From the NCBI RefSeq assembly GCF_004341205.1, contig NZ_SLUL01000009.1:52159-116158 (forward strand): a DNA stretch of 64,000 bases, given 5' to 3'. The DNA comes from Thermolongibacillus altinsuensis. Its GTDB lineage: Bacteria; Bacillota; Bacilli; Bacillales; Anoxybacillaceae. The notes below the pieces were generated by a model. The model worked only from the letters and a program-made list of their open reading frames with translations. It did not search any database and was not told the origin of the DNA. Numbering within the stretch: position 1 is the first letter of the stretch; each line of letters begins with the position of its first letter. The translations under genes were made by a program, and so were the position numbers. Of this stretch, positions 46,784 through 56,102 are shown piece after piece.

Positions 46784-49700
46784 AATTCGGCTGACGAACG
46801 TGGTGTATGAAGAAGGACTAAAACGTTACAACGATGAAATTTTCCGATTTGACGGACATAACGGGGCGATTTTGCTTGAAAATGGTGGTGGAAAAACCGT
46901 TTTTATTCAAACCGTACTGCAAGCGGTTTTGCCGCATGTCGATGTAGCCGACCGAAAAATAAAGAACACGCTCCAACTCGAAAATGCCCCTGCTCATATT
47001 GCGATTGAATGGATCATGAATAATGAACCTAGACGTTATGTCGTGACAGCGGTATCGTTATTTATGACGAACAATGGTTTAGATTCGTTGCGTTACGTAT
47101 ATGAATACAGCGCTAATGATCCGAATGGGATTGAAGGCATTCCATTTGTTCGCGAAGGAAAAGACGGAAAACGACCGGCTGAGCGGGGAGAGATGCAAGA
47201 CTATTACAGCCATATGAAAGAAAAATCGTTTCTTGCGCGTACTTTCAACACGATTAAGGAATACAAGACGTTTATCGAAGAACAATACCACATTATTTCA
47301 AGTGAATGGGAGAGTATTGTTAAGATTAATAGTTCGGAAGGCGGTGTAGAAGCTTTCTTTGATGAGTGTAAAAGCACGAACCAGCTTTTTGATCGCTTAC
47401 TTATTCCAACAGTCGAAAGTTCCATTGTTGGTCATGATGCGAATTTATTTGCGGACATGTTCGAGAAGCAGCACACGAGCTTCAAACATTACAAAAAGCT
47501 AAAAGAAACAATCGAAGAAAACAAGCTTATTCAACAAGAACTTGAAAAGTATGTCCAAACGTATGAACAGCTTCATCAGAGTGAGCTAGTTTATTTAAAA
47601 GCGAAGCAGCGTGCAAAAGGTGCATGGCTTGAAACACTTAAGCAAAAACAGTTTTGCGAGGATGAACGAACAGCTATATGGAAGAAGCTAGAGGAATGGA
47701 AAAACAGCTATGATACGCATAAACGGAAATCCGCTTCTTACGAAATTTTAGTGGAAGAGACGTTGTGGAACGAATTTGATCAACAATATAAAATGGCTCT
47801 CGCACGAAGGGATGAAAAAGAAGAAGAACTCATTCAACAGGAAAGAGACTATTATTCATTAAAACTAGCGGAACTAAAAGAGAAACGAAAAGAACATGAA
47901 GAACGTCTGGCGTATATTGAAGACGAAATGAAAAAGCTTGACCAAGCAGATGAGCTCACCAACTATGCGGATGAATTAGAAATTGCCAAACGCACATTAC
48001 TAGGATGTTTCATGGAGCAGTTAGATGCAATCGAAAAAGAAGAACAAGATCTCCGATATGAACTGAATCCGGTTGAGTTGCGGCTCGAACAATTGACGAA
48101 AGAAAAAGAAGATTTGGAGCGGAAAGAGCGACACGCCCGTGATCATTTATCTGGAATTAAAAGCCGAATCGATTCGCGAACAAAGGATATAGACCAACTT
48201 AAACAGCAGCTCCTCGCAAATCCGTCCCAAGAACAAATAGAAGAAAAAATGGAAAAATGGGTGCAGCGGCAGCAATGGTTAGACGATGAAATCATCCGCT
48301 TACAACAAGAGGTCAAGCAACTTATTCAAAAGGAAAAAGAAGCGGAAGCGAGAAAAGAAGCTTACCAACATGACCTTTCATCTATGGAAATTGAGCAGGA
48401 GAAGATCGCCTATCAACTAAAAGAAATTCAACAGGAGGAAAAAGCGCTTATTAAGAAACTCGCATCTCTTAGACCCCAGTGGGCGACGTTAGAAAGCGTG
48501 CATATAAATGAAGCAACGATTAAGATGAGAATGATAGAACAAATCGAAAAGAGAACGAAAGAGCGAAACACGTTGTTAGTTCGCGAACGAATGGCCTATC
48601 GGTTTGTCGATGATTATAGCGAGCAAGATGCATTTTTTAGTGATGCGTTTTTAGAACAACAGCTGAAATCGTGGAAAAATCAGTTTGATTATTTGGTGAC
48701 AGGTGTTGAATATTTACAGTCATTAGATGAAGAGGAACGAGTGAAGAAAAAGGCTTTCCCGCTATGGCCGATTACGTTAATCACGACAGCTAAGTCAAAG
48801 GAACGGTTAATTCAAAAAATAAAACAAGTCAACGACCGCCTTCAATTCCCGATTGTAGTGATCTCAACAGAAGAAGCCGTCACTATCCACGATGAACAGT
48901 TTCAACATCATTGGATTGAACCCCGCCACTGGAATGAGGTGATAGATCCGGAAACTTTTCATGCTTGGAAAGAAAGTATAAAAACGGGTGCGAATGAAAC
49001 GACGAAGCTGCGTGAAGAGAAAGAAGATGAAATCAAGGCATGGCAAGATGTGTATCGAGATTTTCAAAGGTTTCTCGAGTCACATCCGTATGAAAAGGTA
49101 GAAAACCTTAACAAAACACATGCGCAATTGGTCGGACAAATCGAGCAGCTGACAATGACCATTCAAAAAGAAAGAGCGCGAATTGACGAACTACGCACGA
49201 AAATAGCACACTATCAATCCCAAACACATCTCTATCGGGAAGAGATGCAAGGGATAGAAGCAAAAATCGAAAAAGGAAAGCAATATTTTCAGTATAAAAG
49301 AGAAGTAGAAGAAGAGCAGAAAAAACAAAAACAGTGGGAAGAAACAATTGTTTCACTCGAGAAAGAAATAAAACGTGTGAACATCCGTATTCGTGACATC
49401 ATGGAACAAAAAGCTGCGATTGAAGAGCGCATCCATTCATTACAGCGAGATATATATCGTATTAAAGAAAATCATGAGTATAAGTCGTTACAGTCGCTGC
49501 GACCGATTTATTCGGGCGAAAGTGAGCATGTCATTCGTGAAAAAATTCAGGAGTTAGACTATAAAATTCGCCAAATTCAAACGACGTACGGCGAGTGGAA
49601 AGCGAAGTATGATAGTGAAAAGCGAGAAATAGACCGTTTAACGAAGGAAATTGATGAGCTAAAGCAGGAACATACGGATTTAGACGAAGCGCGGCCGTTT

Positions 49701-51179
49701 CCAAGTGATGGTTACCATCTATTACAAATGCTAAAGGCGAGAATGGCATCATTGAAAGTTGAGGTCAAAAATCTAAATGACGATGTACAAAACAAATTAG
49801 CTCAAGAAAAGGAACAAAAAGGGAAATGGAAATCCAAATTAGAGCAATTTCAAAAAGATTATCCGAATCAAGAAATATTCCGATTTACTAAATCGCTCGA
49901 TGAAATAAAAGAAGAGCTGCAAAAGGAGAAGGAAGATTTAGACAAACGAAAAGCGTTTCTTGATCAAGAAAAAGATCGGATTGAAAAAACAATAAAAAGC
50001 ATTGAAGAAGCAGAACGCAGTTTGGATCGATTTGTCGAAGGACACCATTTTAACGCGCCACAGATTGCCGCACTTCCATTAAGTGAGGAAGAAAATTTGG
50101 AATTTACGTATCATCGCCAGCGTTTTATCAAAGCGATTACGGATGATCTTCAATCCTGTAAAAACGTCGTCGAAGTGATGAAAAACAATGTGGAACGGGC
50201 GAAACGTTTATTTAGAGACTTCTGTAATCATTTGATCAAAGATGTAAAAATGAGGAAGATGGCATTAAATGGGATCGAACATAAAGAAACGTATGAAGAC
50301 ATTATCGACTTTAAGAAAAACATGATGAGAAGCGTCGAAAATGCGACGAATTATGCCAATGAGCACATCCGTCAAAAAGATGCCGAGCTGCAAGCATTTA
50401 TTAATCATATTCATTCTCATTTGCGAACAGTAGTAGAAGAGCTTAAACAAATACCGAAGAAAACAAGAGTGAAAGTAGGGGATGATTGGAAGCAAATCTT
50501 TACCTTTTCCATTCCGGAGTGGGAAGAGGAAGTTGGAAAGACACGCATTCGCGATTATATTGAGTGGATCTTACAGCAGCTTGAATCCGAGCGATTTTTG
50601 AACGAACATGGCAAGCAGGACGATGGAAAAGTGCGAAAAGAAATTGAAATGTGGCTGCAGTCGAAGCAACTTTTACAAGTCGTCATGAACAATGAGACAA
50701 TGAAAGTAAGCTGCCGTAAAGTAACAAATGATAACAAAGTGACAGCGCGTTCCTATTCATGGGAACAAAGTAATGTCTGGTCAGGCGGCGAAAAGTGGAG
50801 TAAGAACATGACCCTCTTTTTAGGGATACTCAACTATGTTGCCGAGAAAAAACAGCACATTCAGCCGAATATGAAACGTCATCGCTCGGTCATTCTGGAT
50901 AATCCATTTGGCAAAGCATCCAGTGATCATGTGTTAAGTCCTGTGTTCTTTGTGGCTGAACAGCTCGGTTTCCAAATTATTGCGCTTACAGCTCATGCGG
51001 AAGGAAAGTTCCTGAGGGACTATTTTCCAATCATTTATAGCTGCCGTCTGCGGCCATCCTCTGACGCAAATAAAAAAGTTATGACAAAAGAAAAATGGCT
51101 CCACTATGCTTATTTCCAAGACCATGAACCAAAAACGCTCGACAGATTAGGTGAAGTGGAGCAGCTGGAGTTGTTTTGA
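46767..51179 (+). CDS. jetC: JetC, Wadjet SMC-like ATPase
   Basis: ATG 46767 follows GGAAGGAAGA, within the end of jetB. The protein has about 1470 residues: an N-terminal head with Walker A ILLENGGGKTVFIQ near residue 38, two very long coiled coils with a hinge region near the middle, and a C-terminal head with the signature VWSGGEKWSKNM near 1334 and Walker B SVILDNPFGKASSD near 1375. JetC is the MukB/SMC-type loop-extruding motor of Wadjet. The residue after the Walker B Asp is Asn rather than the usual catalytic Glu. Confidence 0.88.
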   Translation: MPSISKIRLTNVVYEEGLKRYNDEIFRFDGHNGAILLENGGGKTVFIQTVLQAVLPHVDVADRKIKNTLQLENAPAHIAIEWIMNNEPRRYVVTAVSLFMTNNGLDSLRYVYEYSANDPNGIEGIPFVREGKDGKRPAERGEMQDYYSHMKEKSFLARTFNTIKEYKTFIEEQYHIISSEWESIVKINSSEGGVEAFFDECKSTNQLFDRLLIPTVESSIVGHDANLFADMFEKQHTSFKHYKKLKETIEENKLIQQELEKYVQTYEQLHQSELVYLKAKQRAKGAWLETLKQKQFCEDERTAIWKKLEEWKNSYDTHKRKSASYEILVEETLWNEFDQQYKMALARRDEKEEELIQQERDYYSLKLAELKEKRKEHEERLAYIEDEMKKLDQADELTNYADELEIAKRTLLGCFMEQLDAIEKEEQDLRYELNPVELRLEQLTKEKEDLERKERHARDHLSGIKSRIDSRTKDIDQLKQQLLANPSQEQIEEKMEKWVQRQQWLDDEIIRLQQEVKQLIQKEKEAEARKEAYQHDLSSMEIEQEKIAYQLKEIQQEEKALIKKLASLRPQWATLESVHINEATIKMRMIEQIEKRTKERNTLLVRERMAYRFVDDYSEQDAFFSDAFLEQQLKSWKNQFDYLVTGVEYLQSLDEEERVKKKAFPLWPITLITTAKSKERLIQKIKQVNDRLQFPIVVISTEEAVTIHDEQFQHHWIEPRHWNEVIDPETFHAWKESIKTGANETTKLREEKEDEIKAWQDVYRDFQRFLESHPYEKVENLNKTHAQLVGQIEQLTMTIQKERARIDELRTKIAHYQSQTHLYREEMQGIEAKIEKGKQYFQYKREVEEEQKKQKQWEETIVSLEKEIKRVNIRIRDIMEQKAAIEERIHSLQRDIYRIKENHEYKSLQSLRPIYSGESEHVIREKIQELDYKIRQIQTTYGEWKAKYDSEKREIDRLTKEIDELKQEHTDLDEARPFPSDGYHLLQMLKARMASLKVEVKNLNDDVQNKLAQEKEQKGKWKSKLEQFQKDYPNQEIFRFTKSLDEIKEELQKEKEDLDKRKAFLDQEKDRIEKTIKSIEEAERSLDRFVEGHHFNAPQIAALPLSEEENLEFTYHRQRFIKAITDDLQSCKNVVEVMKNNVERAKRLFRDFCNHLIKDVKMRKMALNGIEHKETYEDIIDFKKNMMRSVENATNYANEHIRQKDAELQAFINHIHSHLRTVVEELKQIPKKTRVKVGDDWKQIFTFSIPEWEEEVGKTRIRDYIEWILQQLESERFLNEHGKQDDGKVRKEIEMWLQSKQLLQVVMNNETMKVSCRKVTNDNKVTARSYSWEQSNVWSGGEKWSKNMTLFLGILNYVAEKKQHIQPNMKRHRSVILDNPFGKASSDHVLSPVFFVAEQLGFQIIALTAHAEGKFLRDYFPIIYSCRLRPSSDANKKVMTKEKWLHYAYFQDHEPKTLDRLGEVEQLELF

Positions 51180-51495
51180 ATCATTCCTGAAAGTCGCCCT
51201 CTTTGTTAATAAGGGGAGTTTATAATTCGTTTCTGTAAATAGAGATAGTGTGGAAAGCGAGATCAAAAAGTACTTCAAAAATGGATTGTAATCAGCTTTA
51301 TTGTTCATAAGAAGTGGTGCAAAAGCTTTCGATATCGGTTCAAAAAACTGTGAGACAGTATTTAATAAGGCAATTGGTGCATAGAATCGCTGAATTAGAA
51401 AATAAAACTTTGGATTTAGCCTACAAAAGCTTATTTGGAGTGGAACGTTGTACTTCAAGATTTTCTTCTATAACCTTTTTTATAAATCTAATTCG
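51180..51495. other. non-coding or decayed stretch between jetC and the TA module
   Basis: A + strand frame at 51314-51450 encodes HRIAELENKTLDLAYKSLFG, which is protein-like but has no start or family I recognise. Nothing else is evident. It may be a decayed gene end. Confidence 0.35.
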
Positions 51496-51522
51496 TGTTA
51501 TAATTGTTATAACGGTTATAAC
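51496..51522 (+). promoter_or_regulatory. operator-like repeats of the antitoxin gene
   Basis: The block contains GTTATA, then GTTATAAC (51506-51513) and GTTATAAC (51515-51522), each palindromic and nine bases apart. It lies 15 bases before ATG 51538, as expected of an autoregulated toxin-antitoxin operon. Confidence 0.65.
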
Positions 51523-51537
51523 AAAGAGGTGAGATAA

Positions 51538-51789
51538 ATGTTAAGCGCAGAACGAAAAGTATTAAAAGTTGGCAATTCACTTGGGGTTACCTTTCCAATG
51601 GAGTTTCTAAATAAGCTTGGTATTCATCAAGGAGATGAAATACAAATGGAGCTTGAAGAGGATAAAATTGTTATAAAGAAAAGTAAAAAAGTTGATTTGC
51701 CAAAAGGAATCTCCCAAGATTTTTTTGAAGTATTAAACGAAACTCTTGAAGAATATGATGAGACCATCAAGGGGCTTATTGATCGATGA
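51538..51789 (+). CDS. AbrB/MazE-type antitoxin
   Basis: The 83-residue protein has the swapped-hairpin AbrB fold: RKVLKVGNSLGVTFPMEFLN, followed by GIHQGDEIQMELEEDKIVIK. The acidic C-terminal tail would bind and neutralise the toxin encoded next, and the AbrB part would bind the upstream GTTATAAC repeats. AAGAGGTGAG precedes the start. The next gene overlaps by four bases. Confidence 0.88.
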   Translation: MLSAERKVLKVGNSLGVTFPMEFLNKLGIHQGDEIQMELEEDKIVIKKSKKVDLPKGISQDFFEVLNETLEEYDETIKGLIDR

Positions 51790-52181
51790 GATATCTAACC
51801 GTAGAAGAAGTCGTTGCGATTAATTTTTTCATTATTGGAAAATATTCTCCAAATGAGCTGAAAGGGATAAAAGAACCTGCATTGTTAGAATCGGCTGTCT
51901 ACCGTTCACAACAAAGTGTGTTTGGTAAAGATGCTTATCCTACTATTTTTGAAAAAGCGGCAGCATTATTTGAGTCTTTGGCTAAGAACCATTGTTTTCA
52001 TAATGCAAACAAAAGAACTGCCTTTGTAGCACTTGTTCAATTTTTAAAATACAATGGATACTATTTTACGATGCCGCAAGATGATGCCATTGAATTTGTT
52101 GTTGATGTAGTGAATCATCGATATTCCTTCGAGCAAATTGTTGCAACCATCAAAGAGTATGCATTTGAACGTAAATATTAA
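51786..52181 (+). CDS. doc: Doc-type (Fic/DOC family) toxin
   Basis: The 131-residue protein carries the Fic/Doc motif HCFHNANKRTAFVAL near residue 68, compared with HxFxDANKR in Doc; the catalytic His and the phosphate-binding Asn-Lys-Arg are present. The N-terminus is MRYLTVEEVVAINF. Doc phosphorylates EF-Tu and stops translation. It is coupled to the AbrB-type antitoxin by the ATGA overlap. The D-to-N change in the motif is also seen in some relatives and need not inactivate it. Confidence 0.88.
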   Translation: MRYLTVEEVVAINFFIIGKYSPNELKGIKEPALLESAVYRSQQSVFGKDAYPTIFEKAAALFESLAKNHCFHNANKRTAFVALVQFLKYNGYYFTMPQDDAIEFVVDVVNHRYSFEQIVATIKEYAFERKY

Positions 52182-52248
52182 TATTTGTATGGCGATTACA
52201 TGTGTGTCCCTGTTTGAATTTTGTCAAAGATTGATTGTATAGAAATGA

Positions 52249-52284
52249 GAAAGCTGCACTGTAAAATCAGTCAGCTTTTTTTAT
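52249..52284 (+). terminator. intrinsic terminator after doc
   Basis: AAAGCTGCACT and AGTCAGCTTT pair with one bulge and are followed by a T run. Confidence 0.7.
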
Positions 52285-52353
52285 GCATGCTTGCTTACAA
52301 CATCCTACTCTCGTTCACAATTTTTCTACTTCCTGTTTTTATTGTGTATTTTT

Positions 52354-52415
52354 AATGAACCTCTCCCACCTACACGTTGCTTAGAGGTGGGAGACTTCTT
52401 GGTGAACATGTTAAA
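52354..52415 (+). repeat. IS200/IS605-type end hairpin, copy 1
   Basis: TCTCCCACCT (52362-52371) and AGGTGGGAGA (52385-52394) form a perfect 10-bp stem. The block from 52354 recurs almost identically at 59038-59092. Such hairpins occur at the right ends (and guide-RNA region) of TnpB-carrying elements in this group; that link is an inference. Confidence 0.6.
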
Positions 52416-52464
52416 TACTCTAGATAGAAAAGATTCTAGTGGAAAAAATGAACCAAGATTAAAT

Positions 52465-52533
52465 TTGCCGCCTATGGCAGAAAAGCGGTCTTCTATTCAT
52501 GATGAGATATGTCGGAAACTCAACTTGGATCTA
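52465..52533 (+). repeat. 69-bp inverted repeat, left copy
   Basis: It matches the reverse complement of 63900-63968 at 66 of 69 positions. One frame reads LPPMAEKRSSIHDEICRKLN in this copy. The parent element was not recognised. Confidence 0.75.
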
Positions 52534-52866
52534 TATAATTATGTTTTGAAGTATAAGAAAAATGCTAGGTTCTATTTTATATAATGAATCTATTGCGCCT
52601 GTGGTTGATGTATAAAATTTTGTATCAAGTATTGGGCTAGGATAAATAAAAAAGGTAGGGGATTCTCTGATTGGACTTCAGAGAAAGGAGAAACCCTACC
52701 TTATCTAAAAATAATATCGAATGTAGAGTTAAATCAGCTGAAAAACGCCATCGTCAGTTTGTAAAGGAAAAGTTAGAGCTGATCGTAAACATTTTCTCGA
52801 TCCGAATAAAAAATTGCACAGGAGATGTTTCAACAGTTTGTATGTCGTTTGAAAGCCTTCTTTGGA
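52534..52866. other. non-coding stretch with a minus-strand terminator
   Basis: No gene was recognised. It holds the hairpin at 52652-52702. The frame at 52705-52860 on the + strand is not convincing. Confidence 0.4.
52643..52702 (-). terminator. terminator of the epimerase/GNAT operon
   Basis: AAGGTAGGG (52652) and CCCTACCTT (52694) pair over 9 bp, with an inner CTCTGA/TCAGAG stem. On the minus strand the stem is followed by seven U, about 165 bases after the GNAT stop. Confidence 0.7.
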
Positions 52867-53568
52867 TTACTTCGCTTTTTTACCGAAACGAACCCAATAT
52901 TCACCATCACGATGTTCCATTGCGATTCCGCGCCAGCCTTCCGCGAGAAGAGCTTGCTGACCGGAGATGTCGCCCATACGAAGGGAAACGAAGTCGCTCC
53001 AATTTGGCTTTTCCTCTGTTAATTTCTTTACAAAAATATAGCGCAATCGATTGCCGTATTTTTCTTTCAACGCAGCAATTTCCATTCCTTGAGCGAATTT
53101 ATCTTTTAAGCTCGGAATATTAAAAGGTGCGACCGTGCAGCAAACATAATCGTATGTGTTGTTCAGTTGTTCTAATTGCTGCATGATGAGGAAGGCCAAT
53201 GTTTTCTGTAGCCGATTCCCGCGATAAGCTGGGTGTACAATCGATATTTCTTGATAGATGACACGAGGTAACTCTTCTTCGCTTAACCCGATATCTAAGC
53301 CTAAATGCTCTTCGTCAATCGGAGGGACTAAGAGAGCGCGAAACGCGATAAGCTGTTCCTCCGCAAACGCTCCGATCATTAGACCGTTTCCTTCTAAAAT
53401 ATATTGGTATTCTTCTGACGTAAGAGGTTGTAAAATTTCTTTGTTTTCCAATGCTTCAATGACAATGTCTTGTAACGTTAATATTTGCTGCAAATGATCA
53501 ATAGATAACGGGAGAACCGTGAATCGCTGATCGTCTTGTTTCAATGTTCCTTCATAAAGAATTTTCAT
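52867..53568 (-). CDS. GNAT-family N-acetyltransferase
   Basis: ATG 53568 follows AAAGGAGGCAAATCG. The 233-residue protein shows the GNAT acetyl-CoA region IYQEISIVHPAYRGNRLQ (R/Q-x-x-G-x-G/A type) preceded by a beta strand (LMIGAFAEEQLIAFRALL). It follows the epimerase gene by 13 bases and is certainly in the same operon. It probably acetylates an amino acid or peptide product of that pathway, which would match the N-acyl hydrolase of the M20 gene nearby. The substrate is inferred. Confidence 0.8.
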   Translation of the reverse strand: MKILYEGTLKQDDQRFTVLPLSIDHLQQILTLQDIVIEALENKEILQPLTSEEYQYILEGNGLMIGAFAEEQLIAFRALLVPPIDEEHLGLDIGLSEEELPRVIYQEISIVHPAYRGNRLQKTLAFLIMQQLEQLNNTYDYVCCTVAPFNIPSLKDKFAQGMEIAALKEKYGNRLRYIFVKKLTEEKPNWSDFVSLRMGDISGQQALLAEGWRGIAMEHRDGEYWVRFGKKAK

Positions 53569-53581
53569 CGATTTGCCTCCT

Positions 53582-54691
53582 TTAGCGAACAACATCTTGA
53601 AAAACCGTCAATTCGTCAAGTATATCTTCGTTGACATCTACGCCTAATCCAGGTTTTTCAGTCAAGCGGATATAAGGGATATCGTAATGGAGATTGCCGA
53701 TATCTTTGGAAAATTTCAATGGTCCTGTCAGTTCAACACTCGTAACAATTTTTTTCGAAAATGCGACATGAAATCCCGCCGAAGAAGCGACGGAGGATTC
53801 GACCATAGAGCCGATTTGGCATTCGATTCCTGCCAATTCTGCTTGATGGGCTAATTTTACTGCAGGATAAATGCCGCCGCACTTCATTAATTTAATATTT
53901 ACTTTATCGGCTGCATTCTTTTGGATAATTTGCCGCATTTCACGTGGCCCTCTCAATCCCTCGTCAATCATCATTGGGATATCTGTCTTTGATTTTATAT
54001 AGGCCATCGCATCAATATCATCCGCTACAACCGGTTGCTCCACCCAGTCAATGTTGAAAGGGCGTAATGAGCGCAAAGCAACCAAGGTCGTGGCACTGTT
54101 TTTCCATCCTTGGTTGACGTCAACGCGAATGGCAATATCATCACCAACTCGTTCACGCACGGCCTTAATTCTTTCCACATCTTTATGAACATTCGTGCCG
54201 ACTTTTATTTTAAATGATCGGTATCCTTTTTTGACCATAGAAGCAGCTTCTTCAGCCATCTGCTCTGGCTCGGCAATACTCAGAACATGCGTAATCGGAA
54301 ATTCATCATGATAGCGGCCGCCAATGAATTGGTAAACGGGCTGTCCAAGCTTTTTTCCTATAATATCGAAGCAGGCGATATCGATAGCTGCTTTTGCTGT
54401 TGGCGCACCGTATATGGTTGCATTCATCATCTCATGTAATTTTTCAATATTCATTGGATTAGCACCGATTAGGAGAGGAGCGATCGTATTTTTTAAAATA
54501 TAAAACGTGCTTTCCCATGTTTCCCCGGTTACATGTTCGTCTGCGACTCCTTCTCCGTAACCGACAATTCCTTCATCTGTCTCGATTTTTACAATAACAG
54601 ACGGTATATCATGATATGAGTGGTAGCTTATCACAAATGGAACGTGAAGGGGCAAGCGAATGGCATAAAGATGAATCGCAGTAATTTTCAT
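53582..54691 (-). CDS. enolase-superfamily epimerase/racemase (dipeptide epimerase or N-acylamino-acid racemase type)
   Basis: The 369-residue enzyme belongs to the muconate-lactonizing subgroup: the catalytic KxK pair in YRSFKIKVGTNV, metal ligands in IRVDVNQGW, DWVEQPVVADD and MMIDEGL, and the second Lys in VNIKLMKCGG. Such enzymes epimerise dipeptides (L-Ala-D/L-Glu, YkfB) or racemise N-acylamino acids. The co-operonic GNAT gene and the M20 deacylase nearby favour an N-acyl-amino-acid substrate; YkfB-like activity is the alternative. The promoter region carries one of the three 18-bp sites. Confidence 0.85.
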   Translation of the reverse strand: MKITAIHLYAIRLPLHVPFVISYHSYHDIPSVIVKIETDEGIVGYGEGVADEHVTGETWESTFYILKNTIAPLLIGANPMNIEKLHEMMNATIYGAPTAKAAIDIACFDIIGKKLGQPVYQFIGGRYHDEFPITHVLSIAEPEQMAEEAASMVKKGYRSFKIKVGTNVHKDVERIKAVRERVGDDIAIRVDVNQGWKNSATTLVALRSLRPFNIDWVEQPVVADDIDAMAYIKSKTDIPMMIDEGLRGPREMRQIIQKNAADKVNIKLMKCGGIYPAVKLAHQAELAGIECQIGSMVESSVASSAGFHVAFSKKIVTSVELTGPLKFSKDIGNLHYDIPYIRLTEKPGLGVDVNEDILDELTVFQDVVR

Positions 54692-54741
54692 AAAAAATGA
54701 CTCCTTTCCGTTTACAATTGCTTTTGTGATTTGATATAGTT

Positions 54742-54759
54742 GACGTTAAATAGACGCTA
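54742..54759 (+). promoter_or_regulatory. operator-like site 1 of the peptide/amino-acid regulon
   Basis: GACGTTAAATAGACGCTA lies between the divergent epimerase and regulator genes. Two related half-sites (GACGTTA and GACGCTA) are 11 bases apart, one helical turn. Near-identical sites are at 57562 and 57820. Confidence 0.7.
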
Positions 54760-54793
54760 AATAAATGAAAAAATATAGGAGTGCGAATGAAGA

Positions 54794-56056
54794 ATGATCA
54801 AAATTGCCGTCATCGGTTCAGCAGATTTTATCGAGCAGATTTTGTCTGTTGCACCCCAAATTACCGGAATTGAAATCGAGCCCTATGTTTATGCACATCC
54901 ACAGGAGGCAGCGGAACTTGTTAGGCATTTAAAACCATGTGATGTCGTCTTTTTCGCAGGCGCATTACCCTACTATTTTTCGAAAGAAACGCGAGAACAA
55001 TTGCCGATTCCAACTGTTTTTTTAGAGCAAGATGAAATGGCTGTTGCTTCCTCTTTACTTTCAATTTTATATCACAAGAACATTCAACCAGAACGAATTT
55101 CCATCGATTTAGTCGATTCTTCTTTTGTCGAAAATGTATTAATGGACGTAGGCATTGATTGTGCTCCGCACGTAATGGACTATAAAGAGATGCTGCCAAA
55201 CAAGTTTGACATTGCGAAAATCATCGACTTTCATCATTCACGCTTTCAATCAGGTGTCGTTGACTTTGCTTTAACAAGTGTTCATGCAGTGTACGACAAG
55301 CTTCAAGAGCTTGGCATTCCATCGATGCGAATGCTTAATCCCAAAAAATCATTAATTCGCAGTTTGCAGGATGCAAAAACAAAAGCGGAGCTGGCGAAAA
55401 GGCATTCTTCTACAGTAGCGGCTTGTTACATTTCATTTCCGTCATCACACGATGTTCCAATTGACAATTTGGACGTTTTCGCCCGGAAGCTAAACGGTTC
55501 TTTTCAACAAATCGATGAACGCTCATTTATACTTTACAGTACACGCGGCGATATTGAAGCACTAATGGAAACAAATGCGTTTCGTGACTATTTATTAAAT
55601 TGGAAAGAACCGATCTCCGTTGGCTTTGGATACGGCGACACCGCAGCAGAAGCTGAACAAAATGCGAAAATTGCCCAAAGTTTCGCGGCAAATCATGAAA
55701 CGGAAAGCTGTGGATACATTTTAACGGAAGAAAAAAAGCTTCTCGGCCCATTTCCAAAAGAAAGTAAAGTACAGAGTCTTAAAAATGATCATCCAGAACT
55801 GTTAAAAATAGCAAAAGAAACAAAGCTGAGTCCTGCTAATTTATCAAAAATCATCCAATTTAGCAGGTCGCGTCAATCGCTTCAATTTACAGCGGCAGAT
55901 TTATCCGATTACTTGCAAGTAACAAGACGTTCAACAGAGCGAATCTTAAAAAAATTAGTTGACCATGGTTATGTGAAAATAATTGGCGAAGAAATGCCGT
56001 ATCAACAAGGCCGTCCTCGTGCTATTTATGAACTTAATATTCCTATTTATTACTAA
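54794..56056 (+). CDS. HTH transcriptional regulator with a large N-terminal sensor part
   Basis: The 420-residue protein starts with a Rossmann-like segment (IKIAVIGSADFIEQILSV) and has a middle region with GGDEF-like spacing (SVGFGYGDTAAEAEQNAKIA). It ends with a winged helix-turn-helix (LSDYLQVTRRSTERILKKL, then VDHGYVKIIGEE). It is divergently transcribed from the epimerase operon, with one 18-bp site between them, so it is the likely regulator of all five genes here. The ligand is unknown. I do not know a named family member. Confidence 0.75.
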   Translation: MIKIAVIGSADFIEQILSVAPQITGIEIEPYVYAHPQEAAELVRHLKPCDVVFFAGALPYYFSKETREQLPIPTVFLEQDEMAVASSLLSILYHKNIQPERISIDLVDSSFVENVLMDVGIDCAPHVMDYKEMLPNKFDIAKIIDFHHSRFQSGVVDFALTSVHAVYDKLQELGIPSMRMLNPKKSLIRSLQDAKTKAELAKRHSSTVAACYISFPSSHDVPIDNLDVFARKLNGSFQQIDERSFILYSTRGDIEALMETNAFRDYLLNWKEPISVGFGYGDTAAEAEQNAKIAQSFAANHETESCGYILTEEKKLLGPFPKESKVQSLKNDHPELLKIAKETKLSPANLSKIIQFSRSRQSLQFTAADLSDYLQVTRRSTERILKKLVDHGYVKIIGEEMPYQQGRPRAIYELNIPIYY

Positions 56057-56098
56057 GAGGCTGTCTTTATTTTGTTTTTTAAGACAGCCTCCTTTTTA
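56057..56098. terminator. bidirectional terminator between converging genes
   Basis: GAGGCTGTCTT and AAGACAGCCTC form an 11-bp stem around a T-rich loop, with T runs on one side and A-rich sequence on the other. It serves the regulator and the convergent antiporter gene. Confidence 0.85.
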
Positions 56099-56102
56099 CT
56101 CT

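Noticed and set aside
52671..53123. 150-residue + strand frame overlapping the GNAT gene
   Set aside because: Most of it is antisense to the GNAT coding region; its first part covers a terminator hairpin.
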